64,000 bases of DNA from positions 867,501 to 931,500 of the forward strand of contig NZ_KI629785.1 in NCBI RefSeq assembly GCF_000503775.1, written 5' to 3'. Position 1 is the stretch's first letter; every line of letters starts with the position of its first letter. A program made the translations under genes and the position numbers. A model generated the notes under the pieces. That model was given only the letters and a program-made list of their open reading frames with translations. It was not told the DNA's origin and did not search any database. This stretch comes from Brevibacillus panacihumi W25. GTDB taxonomy: Bacteria; Bacillota; Bacilli; Brevibacillales; Brevibacillaceae. Below are positions 17,183 to 27,969 of the stretch, piece by piece.

Positions 17183-18436
17183 ATGGAAGCCTCAACTGCC
17201 TTGATGTGGCGCAACAAGCGGTATCTCATGCTTCTGGTTCTCGTGTTTTTCATGCATCTCGCAGCCTATCTGATCGTCCCGGTCTTCCCCATTTTTTTGC
17301 AAAAAGTGCGCTCCCTGTCTCTTTCCGAGGTCGGCTTGATTCTGGGTGTAGGCAGCTTCGCCTATCAGGCTGGGAGTTTGCTGGGAGGACCTCTACCCGA
17401 TCGCTTCGGCAGACGCTTCGTCATGATGACAGGCGCTTTGCTGCAAAGCTTCGCGATGCTAGGCTATCACTATGCTCAGGCCTACGGACTATTTTTGCTC
17501 TTCTCTTCGGTCAATGGCTTGGGAGTCGGCCTCTTGTCTCCGACAATCAAAGCCATGATAGCCGATCAGGTTATGGCGGATCAGCGGACAGTCGCCTTTT
17601 CCTGGCGTGGAATCTTCGCCCATTCCGGCATCATCGTGGCCGGACTGATCATTACCTGGCTGACCTCCATCGGCAAACAGCCTTTCTTGCTCGCAGCTCT
17701 CGTATTTTTGATCCTGGCCATCCTGACGCGAATCAGTTTGCCAGCCGATCATTGCGTAGGCCCTGAATGTCCCCGTACACCGCTAGTGGAATACAGACAT
17801 ATCCTCACACATCGCAGCTACATGATGTTTTCCGGGATCATGCTGCTGCTTTGGGCCCTCTATGCCCAATTCACAATGATTCTTCCGCTGCGGGGGGAAG
17901 CCGTCCTGCACTCTGCGACGCTAATCGGCTTGATCTGGACCATTAACTCGGTGAGCGTCGTGCTGTTCCAGGGAGCCGTGTCCCGCTTCGTGCTCCAACG
18001 GATCAGCCCTTACCTGGCGTTGACGCTGGGGATTCTCATGCTCGGCATCGGCTTGACCGCACTGGGGTGGGCAAATCATTTTATCGCTCTCAGCGGAGCA
18101 GCCCTGCTGTTTATTTTCGGCGAAATGCTGTTCATGCCGGTCCAGGACAGCCTGGTTGGTCACTTTGCCCAGGAAAAATGGTTAGGCGCGTACTTCGGTT
18201 TCTCCAATTTTGTCTCCGGCATCGGCACTGCGCTCGGCACCAGTATCGGAGGCTCACTCGTACAGCGACTGGGTGGAGTTACCAGTGTCAATCCATGGAT
18301 TGTCTACGCGATCGCAACTGTATTTCTCGCAGCCATCCTGGGACTTTTCGCCATCTACGCAACAGCACGCCACAAAAAAGGGACACCTCCCTCTCGTCGT
18401 GGAGCAGGTCAAGGGTCAAGAGAAGGAGCCGTATAG
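17183..18436 (+). CDS. MFS transporter (multidrug-type)
   Basis: About 417 residues, twelve membrane segments, with the MFS signature GPLPDRFGRRFVM after helix 2 and WRGIFAHSGIIVAG in the fifth helix region. The ATG at 17183 follows AAAGGAGGCGATT; an ATG at 17165 (after CGGAGGATGA) adds six residues and is equally possible. It belongs to a different MFS subgroup from the exporters at 6-12 kb. A 45-codon gene follows after 15 bases. Confidence 0.84.
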   Translation: MEASTALMWRNKRYLMLLVLVFFMHLAAYLIVPVFPIFLQKVRSLSLSEVGLILGVGSFAYQAGSLLGGPLPDRFGRRFVMMTGALLQSFAMLGYHYAQAYGLFLLFSSVNGLGVGLLSPTIKAMIADQVMADQRTVAFSWRGIFAHSGIIVAGLIITWLTSIGKQPFLLAALVFLILAILTRISLPADHCVGPECPRTPLVEYRHILTHRSYMMFSGIMLLLWALYAQFTMILPLRGEAVLHSATLIGLIWTINSVSVVLFQGAVSRFVLQRISPYLALTLGILMLGIGLTALGWANHFIALSGAALLFIFGEMLFMPVQDSLVGHFAQEKWLGAYFGFSNFVSGIGTALGTSIGGSLVQRLGGVTSVNPWIVYAIATVFLAAILGLFAIYATARHKKGTPPSRRGAGQGSREGAV

Positions 18437-18451
18437 AAAGGAGGAGCACGT

Positions 18452-18589
18452 ATGAGCAAAGAAAAGAAGAGTATGCCTGCCGCGCAGCATCCAAACGAAG
18501 CGGCAACCCGTCAGCCCGAATCGGTACATAATGACGCACCGGGCTACGGCGATAAAAAACTGGAGGGTCCTAATCGCCCTTCCACGTGA
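18452..18589 (+). CDS. Small hydrophilic protein, 45 residues, unknown function
   Basis: ATG after AGAAAGGAGGAGCACGT. The sequence is polar and proline/asparagine rich (MSKEKKSMPAAQHPNEAATR ... LEGPNRPST) and probably disordered. It lies 15 bases after the MFS stop and is followed by a terminator, so it is the last gene of that operon. No family recognised. Confidence 0.65.
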   Translation: MSKEKKSMPAAQHPNEAATRQPESVHNDAPGYGDKKLEGPNRPST

Positions 18590-18599
18590 GCAGCAAATC

Positions 18600-18640
18600 A
18601 GAGAGGGTTGAACAGATCAACCTTCTCCCTTTTTTTTGAC
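18600..18640 (+). terminator. Rho-independent terminator
   Basis: GAGAGGGTTGA, a short loop, TCAACCTTCTCCC and eight Ts; closes the MFS/45-codon operon. Confidence 0.8.
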
Positions 18641-18655
18641 AGGCTTCGATCTTTT

Positions 18656-18684
18656 CTTGAAGGTTTGGTCAAATTGTCCTATGA
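18656..18684 (+). promoter_or_regulatory. Sigma-A promoter for the HD-GYP gene
   Basis: TTGAAG, exactly 17 bases, TATGAT; 42 bases upstream of the start codon. Confidence 0.65.
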
Positions 18685-18726
18685 TGAATAAATAAGTTTC
18701 CCAATAAACGGAAGGGACGTAGGACC

Positions 18727-20115
18727 TTGCCACTAAAACCGACGACCAGATCACATCTTTTTTCCCTCTTCATCGTCTTTTTGCCTATCCTCTTCACCGT
18801 GGTCGTTTTTCTCGGGTATACGCAAGCCAAAATCGTGTTCTACCGCTCCGGTGTTGACGCCATGGATAGGCAGCTTGGCACTGTCACACAGCTTCTCGAC
18901 CTGTACAATGAACAAATCAAACACGATAGACTCAGCTTTACACAGGTGGAAAACAAAATCAGAGAGATGTTCGTCGGCTCCCGGCACGCGGACAATTCTT
19001 CAGACCAATCCCGGGACCGCCTTGCGATTGCTCCCGGTTCCGAACTTTTCGTCTTCAATTCTCAGGGTACTTTGATTATTCATCATTCTTTGGAGGGTCA
19101 GAATATATTCGGCTTGTCCCAGATGGGAAACGGTTTTTTTGCGAAGAAAGTCCTTTTTGAAGGAATGGATACCGTCTCGTATTCCTTTTCTGAACCTGGA
19201 AGCCCCTCCCACTCCAGCAGCATAGCCACCATTCGCTACTACCCTCAATGGGATTGGTACATCACGCTTACGATGGATGAAGAAGCTTTTTATCAACAGT
19301 TCAGTCAGGTAAAATCCTTCCTGATCATGATTGTCACCGTCAGCTATTTGATTACCGCCATTCTCTTTTATCGGACTTACCATAAGGAAAAGGCTTTCGT
19401 CTCCTCCAAGCTGCAGAGCGTTCAGTTGGCCGAAGTGAATCAAAGCATCCTGAAAACGCTGGCTGTCGCGCTCGAAGAAAGAGACGCCTACACCTCCGGA
19501 CATTCTCAACGTGTCGCCTACTATATGCGGATCATCGGCAAGCAGATGGGATTGGATGACGAAACGCTTGATATGATGTATACGGGTGGGCTTTTGCACG
19601 ATATTGGAAAGATCGGCATTGAGGACAATATTCTGCTCAAAAAGGGCCGTTTGACCGAAGAGGAGGCCGAGGTCATCAAATCCCACACCGTGCGCGGCGA
19701 GGCTCTGCTGCGAAAACTGTACGCTCAGGCCGCCAGTAAAGACGCGAGCCGCATCAAGAAGATCCTGATGATCACCCGCCATCATCACGAGCGATATGAC
19801 GGAACCGGGTATCCCGATCAGTTGAAGGAAGAGAACATCCCTTTGCTGGCTCGCGTAGCTGCCGTAGCCGATTCCTTCGATGCCATGACTTCCTCGCGCG
19901 CCTATCGCAAAGCACTGAGCTTCTCCAAAGCATGCGATGAGATCATCCAAAACGCCGGCACGCAATTTTGCCCGAAGGTCGTAGATGCCTTTTTCCAAAG
20001 CGTAACCGAAGATACCTTCCACCACGCCCATCACATCTCGCGAGCCAATGAATTGCTGGAGCCGATCGTCAAGGAAACAGAAGTGATTTACACCCAGCAT
20101 CCCATTGGCGGATGA
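18727..20115 (+). CDS. Membrane-bound Cache-HD-GYP phosphodiesterase
   Basis: 462 residues. Membrane segment 1 (LFIVFLPILFTVVVFLGY), an extracellular Cache-like sensor (about residues 35-190, ending YYPQWDWYITLTMD), membrane segment 2 (LIMIVTVSYLITAILFY), then an HD-GYP domain from about residue 240. Metal and catalytic motifs are present: HSQRVAYY, LLHDIGKIGI, HHHERYDGTGYP and DSFDAMTSSRAYR. The family hydrolyses cyclic-di-GMP. Start is a TTG after AAGGGACGTAGGACC. It has its own promoter and terminator. The signal sensed is unknown. Confidence 0.9.
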   Translation: MPLKPTTRSHLFSLFIVFLPILFTVVVFLGYTQAKIVFYRSGVDAMDRQLGTVTQLLDLYNEQIKHDRLSFTQVENKIREMFVGSRHADNSSDQSRDRLAIAPGSELFVFNSQGTLIIHHSLEGQNIFGLSQMGNGFFAKKVLFEGMDTVSYSFSEPGSPSHSSSIATIRYYPQWDWYITLTMDEEAFYQQFSQVKSFLIMIVTVSYLITAILFYRTYHKEKAFVSSKLQSVQLAEVNQSILKTLAVALEERDAYTSGHSQRVAYYMRIIGKQMGLDDETLDMMYTGGLLHDIGKIGIEDNILLKKGRLTEEEAEVIKSHTVRGEALLRKLYAQAASKDASRIKKILMITRHHHERYDGTGYPDQLKEENIPLLARVAAVADSFDAMTSSRAYRKALSFSKACDEIIQNAGTQFCPKVVDAFFQSVTEDTFHHAHHISRANELLEPIVKETEVIYTQHPIGG

Positions 20116-20129
20116 ATCCAGACGATGAC

Positions 20130-20177
20130 AAAAGAAGCCATCTCGCCCTTCGGTAGAAGTGCAAAATGGCTTCTTTT
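20130..20177. terminator. Rho-independent terminator
   Basis: AAAAGAAGCCAT ... ATGGCTTCTTTT, a 12-bp perfect stem between convergent genes; bidirectional. Confidence 0.85.
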
Positions 20178-20685
20178 ATTTCAAGGGAACCAGTTTGTAA
20201 GGCAGGGAAAAAGCTTGCAAGCCGCTGATAAATGCCTCGGCGGATTCTTGGTCGGGCGCGATGAGCTGCAGATAACGGGTAAAGTAGAAGACGATGCGGT
20301 CTTCCTGTCCTTCCAAAAGACGATAGTGTGGGAGCTCGGCAATATCTTTCATCTCGTAGAAGTACCGGTATCTCTCCTCCGTCATCGGACTGCGGAAGGA
20401 GCGGCTGACGACGATCCCCTGGCTTGTCTGCTCACGCGTATTTTCCTTCGTACTGCCCAGAAAACGGAGCAGCTCGCCTGCTCGGCGCACACCCAGCTTC
20501 TCGATCAGCATGCTGTCATTATATTCGACCTCAAGTTCTGTCAAACGCGGACGAACAGCCTCCAGCATCGACATCATGACTTTGCGAACCGCGAGATTCT
20601 CTGTCGCAAACTGATTGTCGAATACGTTGAATTCAAAAGATGTGGCATCTCCCCATTGCTTCGTGTATAACAGGACTGCTTGCAT
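20176..20685 (-). CDS. Conserved-looking hypothetical protein, 169 residues
   Basis: Starts MQAVLLYTKQWGDATSFEF after AGGAGGTGGCGAC. Soluble, mixed alpha/beta, with no membrane segment or signal. Segments such as VFDNQFATENLAVRKVMMSM, YRYFYEMKDIAELPHYRLLE and FTRYLQLIAPDQ give no recognisable motif. It stands alone: convergent with the HD-GYP gene and divergent from the GNAT gene. No function proposed. Confidence 0.65.
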   Translation of the reverse strand: MQAVLLYTKQWGDATSFEFNVFDNQFATENLAVRKVMMSMLEAVRPRLTELEVEYNDSMLIEKLGVRRAGELLRFLGSTKENTREQTSQGIVVSRSFRSPMTEERYRYFYEMKDIAELPHYRLLEGQEDRIVFYFTRYLQLIAPDQESAEAFISGLQAFSLPYKLVPLK

Positions 20686-20819
20686 GTCGCCACCTCCTCT
20701 TATTTCTGTATTACTCAGCATTTCTGTTCTCTATTATACTGGGAAAAGAGAAGGATTTCACATCGCAATAACCGAATCAACTGCAAATAGCAGAAATGGA
20801 GTGGGAGGAAGATGCATCG

Positions 20820-21650
20820 ATGACAATTACGTTTCGCGAATTGAAAACACAGCAGGAACTGAAGCAGCTGGAGGCCTTGGAGTCCGCAATCTGGAAAGGC
20901 GAAACCCCGATTCCTCATCACATGACGCTGACGCTGGCGAAATTCGGAGGCCTTTTTTTGGGAGCCTATGACAGAGATGATCAAATCATCGGCTTTCTTT
21001 ACAGTTTTCCCGGCTATACGGACGGTCAGCCCCATCTATGCTCTCATATGATGGGCTTCTTGCCTGAATACCGAAAGCAGGGACTCGGCGTGCAGATGAA
21101 GTGGCTGCAACGGGATGAAGCCATCAAATTGGGACATACCAAGATTACCTGGACCTATGATCCGTTGGAGACCGTGAATGGATTTCTCAACATCGTCAAG
21201 CTGGGCGGCATCGTCCGCACATACTACCCGAATTGCTACGGTTCATTAGATGATGATTTCAACCGCGGACTTCCGACAGATCGTTTTTTGGTAGAATGGT
21301 TTCTTGCAAGCAATCGCGTAGAAAACTATCGGACTGGATCGAAAAGGCTGCCAGAGCTCCAAGGAGCGCCGCAGGTTCTGCGCTTTGAGAAGAGCGCCAA
21401 TCTTCCGCGACCTGTAGAGATGGACACGACGCGAGAAGAAGATGTCGTCCTGCTCCCCGTGCCCGCCTTTTTCCAAGACGTGAAGCGAGCCGATCTGACG
21501 GTGGCCTCCGAATGGCGCAAGATGACTGGAACCCTGTTTGCCTCCTACTTTGCCCGCGGATATGCCGTGACGCATCTGATTCGGGAAGAGGACATGGTCA
21601 TCTACGTTCTGGAAAAACAACCGCTATCAGCTCTCCTTGAGCGGGCATAG
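20820..21650 (+). CDS. GNAT-family acetyltransferase-like protein
   Basis: 277 residues. The GNAT core lies in the first 150: FLGAYDRDDQIIGFLYSF (strands 2-4), HMMGFLPEYRKQGLGVQMKW (acetyl-CoA loop, here RKQGLG), then TYDPLETVNGFLNIVKLGGI. This is the COG3375-type predicted acetyltransferase. The C-terminal 110 residues are extra. GGAGGAAG precedes the ATG at 20820. Substrate unknown. Confidence 0.8.
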   Translation: MTITFRELKTQQELKQLEALESAIWKGETPIPHHMTLTLAKFGGLFLGAYDRDDQIIGFLYSFPGYTDGQPHLCSHMMGFLPEYRKQGLGVQMKWLQRDEAIKLGHTKITWTYDPLETVNGFLNIVKLGGIVRTYYPNCYGSLDDDFNRGLPTDRFLVEWFLASNRVENYRTGSKRLPELQGAPQVLRFEKSANLPRPVEMDTTREEDVVLLPVPAFFQDVKRADLTVASEWRKMTGTLFASYFARGYAVTHLIREEDMVIYVLEKQPLSALLERA

Positions 21651-21739
21651 GCTGCTTTTCATACGCTGCGGCGTGTTTGCTCGCCTCTTGTGATACAATG
21701 AGCATGGCATGACTGAAACCGACAAAGGACGAGTATAAC

Positions 21740-23029
21740 ATGAATGTATCCAAACACGATTACGATGTGATTATTATCGGCGGCGGTCCCTCCGGACTGA
21801 TGGCAGCTTGGGCGGCATCGCGCGAAGGAGCGCGTGTCTGCTTGGTGGAAAAAGGGGCGAAGCTGGGGCGCAAGCTGATCATCTCAGGCGGCGGCCGATG
21901 CAATGTGACCAATGCCAAGGAACAGGACGAACTGATTAAACAAATGCCCGGCAATGGCCGGTTTATGTACAGCGCCCTCTCCCAGTTCGGCAACCGGGAG
22001 ATCATTCGTTTTTTTGAGGACTTAGGCGTTGCCCTGAAAGAAGAAGATCGCGGCAGAATGTTTCCCGTGACGGACAAGGCTGTCACAGTAGCCCAAGCGT
22101 TGATCAATCAGATCAAAAAGCAGGGGGTCAACATCCGTCTGCAAACGCCTGTGAAAACGGTCAATTACAGCGAGGGTCACACGACTGGCGTTACGCTGCA
22201 ATCCGGAGAAGTGATTACCTCCTCCTGTGTCGTCATTGCCGTCGGCGGTTGCTCCGTCCCTCAGACTGGATCCACAGGAGACGGGTATGCCTGGGCGAAG
22301 GAAGCCGGGCACACGATCACTGAATTGTATCCAACCGAGGTTCCACTGATTGCCAACGATGCATATATCCGCGACAAATCGCTGCAGGGCCTCTCCTTGC
22401 GTGAAGTCGAAATGACGCTGTACGCTCCCAACGGAAAAAAAGTGACGACGCAGGAAGGGGATATGATCTTTACCCATTTCGGCATCTCGGGGCCGGCGGT
22501 ACTGCGGATGGGTCACTATGTCTCTATTACACAGCGCAAGCACGGCGGTGCTCCCCTCGCCCTGACGATCGACCTGATGCCGGAGAAGTCCGCAGAGGAG
22601 ATCGCTGCTGAAAGCTGGAAACTGCTGGAGGAACAGCCCAAAAAAGCAGTGAAAAATGTGCTCAGGGGCTACCTGCCTGAACGTCTGATCCCGCTTTTGC
22701 TCTCCCTGGCTTCCATCGCGGAGGATACGACACTCAGCCACATGCGAAAACAGGATTGGGCCCTTTTTGCCAAGCAGATCAAAGCTCTTCCCTTGACGAT
22801 CACAGGCACCTTGTCGCTTGAAGAAGCCTTTATCACCGGTGGCGGGGTGAGTGTGAAGGAGATTGACCCGCGCACGATGCAGTCCAAACTGATGGAGGGA
22901 CTCTTCTTCGCGGGAGAAGTCATGGACGTCCATGCGCATACAGGCGGCTATAACATCACCATAGCCTTTTCCTCCGGTTATGCGGCTGGGACGAACAGCG
23001 CAAGAAAATCCCTTGAATTGCTTTCCTAG
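21740..23029 (+). CDS. FAD-dependent flavoprotein, HI0933/YtfP family
   Basis: 429 residues. FAD-binding DVIIIGGGPSGLMAAWAASR at the N-terminus, the family signature KLGRKLIISGGGRCNVTN, an HFGISGPAVL motif in the middle, and the C-terminal FFAGEVMDVHAHTGGYNITI. These are hallmarks of HI0933-like aminoacetone oxidase-type flavoproteins. The homologue ytfP lies in the corresponding Bacillus subtilis region. Biological role not established. Confidence 0.9.
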   Translation: MNVSKHDYDVIIIGGGPSGLMAAWAASREGARVCLVEKGAKLGRKLIISGGGRCNVTNAKEQDELIKQMPGNGRFMYSALSQFGNREIIRFFEDLGVALKEEDRGRMFPVTDKAVTVAQALINQIKKQGVNIRLQTPVKTVNYSEGHTTGVTLQSGEVITSSCVVIAVGGCSVPQTGSTGDGYAWAKEAGHTITELYPTEVPLIANDAYIRDKSLQGLSLREVEMTLYAPNGKKVTTQEGDMIFTHFGISGPAVLRMGHYVSITQRKHGGAPLALTIDLMPEKSAEEIAAESWKLLEEQPKKAVKNVLRGYLPERLIPLLLSLASIAEDTTLSHMRKQDWALFAKQIKALPLTITGTLSLEEAFITGGGVSVKEIDPRTMQSKLMEGLFFAGEVMDVHAHTGGYNITIAFSSGYAAGTNSARKSLELLS

Positions 23030-23340
23030 GGTTTACTTCCGGGCCGAATAGGGAATGATGAGTGTTGGGTACTCTTGTTCGTCAAGAGTGATCAGATTCA
23101 CCCGACGTCGGTGCTGGGGACTGATCTTCACACCTCTACTCCCTTTATCTTACTGGATGAAGCGGCGATTCCTATCGTCGCTTCTTTTTTTTGCCATGTT
23201 TTAGGGCTTATGGATAAAGGAGTGCGAGAACAAAACGTCGAATAAAAATGATTACTTATTGAAAATTTGTCTTTCAATCAGTTGGTAAACCATCTAAGGA
23301 GGAGATTACAGCGGATCGTATTTCGATAAAGAACCCGTTA
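23030..23340 (+). other. Intergenic stretch with stacked inverted repeats and a terminator
   Basis: No credible gene. ACTCTT/AAGAGT (near 23071-23089) and GATCAG/CTGATC (near 23090-23126, enclosing CCGACGTCGG) could fold in order, followed by a pyrimidine-rich stretch and the terminator hairpin at 23159-23192 (GAAGCGGCGAT/ATCGTCGCTTC plus eight Ts). The last 100 bases are AT-rich and carry TAAGGAGGAG ahead of the GNAT frame. It may be the 3' UTR of the flavoprotein gene or a small RNA. Confidence 0.45.
23159..23192 (+). terminator. Rho-independent terminator
   Basis: 11-bp stem GAAGCGGCGAT/ATCGTCGCTTC with one G-T pair, a 4-base loop, then TTTTTTTT. Confidence 0.85.
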
Positions 23341-23856
23341 TTGAGCAATCACTTTTTGGTTGTGAAAGCAGAAGAAAAACATTTTGCGAGTCTAATGGAG
23401 CTATTCCTCGAAACAGCTTCTTGGTTACAGAGTAAAGGCCTTTCACAATGGCGTCATTTCCTTGATGGATATGGACGTGATGATGTGATGCAAAGCATAA
23501 AAAACGAAACAGCCTATATCATTGCAAAAGATGATGTGCTGGCGGGAACTGTAACCATATCCACGTCACCTGATGATTGGGATAAACATATATGGAAGCA
23601 ATCTACTATTACCGATTCTGTATTTATTCATCGACTGGTGATAAAACGAACCTTTTCGGGTCAAGGTTTGGGACGAGACATTCTACGATGGATGGAAAGA
23701 GAACTTATATTTCCTGCTGGCAAAAAACAGATAAAACTTGATTGCGTAGCAAACAACAAAACACTGAATGAATTCTATGTTCATAACGGATATGCCTATA
23801 TGGGAAGTACCGAGGATGGTCATAGTAAATATCAGAAAGACTTACATGTGGTATAA
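23341..23856 (+). CDS. GNAT-family N-acetyltransferase
   Basis: 171 residues. GNAT strands: AYIIAKDDVLAGTVTIS, then VFIHRLVIKRTFSGQGLGRDILRWME with the acetyl-CoA loop SGQGLG, then LDCVANNKTLNEFYVHNGYAY. The only usual start is the TTG at 23341, which has no ribosome binding site. A good AAGGAGG lies at 23296-23302, and the frame is open from there but has no ATG, GTG or TTG (it reads ATT, ACA, GCG). Base composition is more AT-rich than the neighbours. A group II intron begins five bases after its stop. Confidence 0.72.
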   Translation: MSNHFLVVKAEEKHFASLMELFLETASWLQSKGLSQWRHFLDGYGRDDVMQSIKNETAYIIAKDDVLAGTVTISTSPDDWDKHIWKQSTITDSVFIHRLVIKRTFSGQGLGRDILRWMERELIFPAGKKQIKLDCVANNKTLNEFYVHNGYAYMGSTEDGHSKYQKDLHVV

Positions 23857-23934
23857 GTTAATCGAGTAGGAGGGGGTGACTAACCCCCGTCCTCTCACAC
23901 CACCGTACGTACCGTTCGGTATACGGCGGTTCAT

Positions 23935-24276
23935 TTAGGTATGACGCAAATAGGTGTATCTGTCTGACAAACTCTTCAAACCTTGATTACGCCAGTAAGC
24001 ATTATTCAATGCTCGGTGAAGAATTGGACTACATGCAATTCGCCATTGTTTCTTTCGTGAATTGCCCCATTCATAGGCTTTTTCCTTGGGAACTCCTAAG
24101 GAGATAAGCCTTTTCACTTTTGTTTTCGGGCGCTTCCACTCTTTCCAGAGACACATTCGGAGTCTTCTTCGAATCCATTCGTCAAGATGGCTGAACACCG
24201 AAGGGGTATCAGCCAAGGCAAAATAGCCACACCAACCTGTAAGGTACTCATTGAGATCGTCAATTCTGTATTCCAT
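23935..24276 (-). pseudogene. ltrA: Group II intron maturase, C-terminal fragment
   Basis: Encodes the maturase X-domain and the C-terminus: RIDDLNEYLTGWCGYF, LDEWIRRRLRMCLWKEWKRP, EWGNSRKKQWRIACSPIL. Matches the C-terminal third of the intact protein at 53595-55007. It has no start or ribosome binding site of its own. The frame runs upstream a few codons into the left end of the IS21 element. Confidence 0.85.
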
Positions 24277-24283
24277 TGTGTGA

Positions 24284-26382
<2,099 letters not shown>

Positions 26383-26584
26383 ATGGAGTTTTCCCGTTAC
26401 CTGCCCCCTTCGGGGGGCAATATTCAAACAAATGAACTGCCTATAATGGGGAAAATTCGAGTGCAGATAATGAGGAATTTTCATTTGCAGTTGACATTTG
26501 GGAGTGGTTTAGTGCGGGAGGTGATCTCCCGAATCCTCTGTTTTGCTCGCTTCAGACTATCGTTCGCTATTCGAATCTTGGGCG

Positions 26585-27169
26585 AGGACTCAACGGGCCA
26601 CCTTGCGGCACCCCTTGATCGCTTTCAATTTCCATACCATTAACCATAATCCCTGATTCGAGATAGCGTCGGATGAGGGTTAGGATAGTTCTGTCTTTGA
26701 CATGTTTTGCGATAAGCCCCATAAGTTTATCGTGGTTTACCTTATCGAAGAACTTCTCAAGATCCATGTCTACGACCCAACGGTATCCTTCCTCGATGTA
26801 TGTCTGTGCCTTCTTGACTGCGTCATGTCCCCGTCTTCTTGGACGGAATCCATGACTATGTTCGGAGAACATAGGATCAAATATCGGAGAAAGAACCTGT
26901 GCAATTGCTTGTTGGATGAGACGGTCGGTCACGGTAGGAATGCCTAATAGCCGAACACCACCGTTCAGTTTCGGGATTTCGACTCGTCGGACTGGCGAAG
27001 GTACATAGGTTCCATTCTCCAATGACGCTCGTAGGGAGTCCCAGTTGGATAAGATATGTTGACGTAGGGATTTTACGGACATACCATCCACACCGTGGCT
27101 TCCTTTGTTCTTTTCTACTCGCTTTAGTGCCAACAGGAGGTTTTCCCGTGACAGCAGTTGTCCCATCAT
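26585..27169 (-). pseudogene. ltrA: Group II intron reverse transcriptase, N-terminal fragment
   Basis: Reads from MMGQLLSRENLLLALKRVEK through the RT palm (GSHGVDGMSVKSLRQHI, RLLGIPTVTDRLIQQAIAQ, VVDMDLEKFFDKVNHDKLM) to QGVPQGGPLSP, where homology ends abruptly and a few unrelated codons lead to a stop. The YADD catalytic box and the following thumb are absent from the window's other fragment too, so this RT cannot be active. Confidence 0.87.
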
Positions 27170-27729
27170 AAAACCAGATATCCTTTCGCGTGAACGTTCT
27201 TTCTACTTGTGCCACTCTCTATTCCGCCCTCTTGAAGTCCCCCATGGATTCACCATTTCCTCCTTCAAGTAAGTCCATCTGGATTGTCTGCATCATCATA
27301 AAGAGTGAACGCCTAGCGTCCCGTTCTTCCTAAATGTTCGGCCCTTCCCGTTTCAAGCGTCCTCTACTCCGGTACTATGGCCTCTGCTGACTCCTGACCG
27401 TTCAGTTTCTCCTAGCGGAGAAGGTTACCATGAGGGCATGGCGTCCCAGTCAGGTCTCCCCGGGTAAGAACGTTGTCTTTCCCTCCATCCACCTGCTTCA
27501 TTTACTCCCGATAGCCTTTGGCAACATGGACTTCGTCTTGTATGGCAGACTCATCCAGCTATCGTTAGCCTCATATGAAGTTCGTGTTCCTCAGGCCGGA
27601 GGTTTGCCGCAGACTTCCTTCAGATTCCACCTCGCGGTGGACACCCTTGTCGTAAGCTAGTGGCTACTGTTGCCTTCGCCATTCGGGACTTTCACCCTAG
27701 AGACAACGCCCATGCCGGGCACACCACCA

Positions 27730-27759
27730 AAAACACCCGTGCCGCGGCACGGGTGTTTT
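27730..27759 (-). terminator. Rho-independent terminator, and 5' exon of intron 1
   Basis: AAAACACCCGTGCC, GC, GGCACGGGTGTTTT: a 30-base perfect palindrome, with TTTTT on the minus-strand exit. It ends the EzrA-like operon. The intron's GTGTG begins five bases further on, the site preference of class C introns. Confidence 0.9.
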
Positions 27760-27762
27760 ACC

Positions 27763-27969
27763 TTACATCGTATAACGGTACAGATACGCAAGCCCAGCTA
27801 AGACAAAGGCGAATCCGAGCAAGAAAAACGTGTTGGCTCTTTGCTTGATTCGTTGCTCATTGCCGTTAAAATGCTTTTGCATCCTGGACTGCCATCGTTT
27901 TGTGCGAGGTTGCGCCATGATCAGCAGTCCTGCTGCGAGAAGAAACAAGGGGTAGAGAATATGCGTCAC
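27763..27969 (-). CDS. Small two-span membrane protein, 68 residues
   Basis: [20 protein letters not shown] is the first membrane span, then a basic loop ([17 protein letters not shown]) and a second span ([17 protein letters not shown]). Its ATG overlaps the stop of the TPM/EzrA-like gene (ATGA), so it is coupled to it and is likely to act with it at the membrane. A terminator follows at once. Family not recognised. Confidence 0.75.
   Translation of the reverse strand: MTHILYPLFLLAAGLLIMAQPRTKRWQSRMQKHFNGNEQRIKQRANTFFLLGFAFVLAGLAYLYRYTM

Noticed and set aside
26497..26643. IS21 target duplication
   Set aside because: Flanks CAGCAC (left) and TTTGGG (right) do not match, and RT codons are missing, so no duplication can be claimed.
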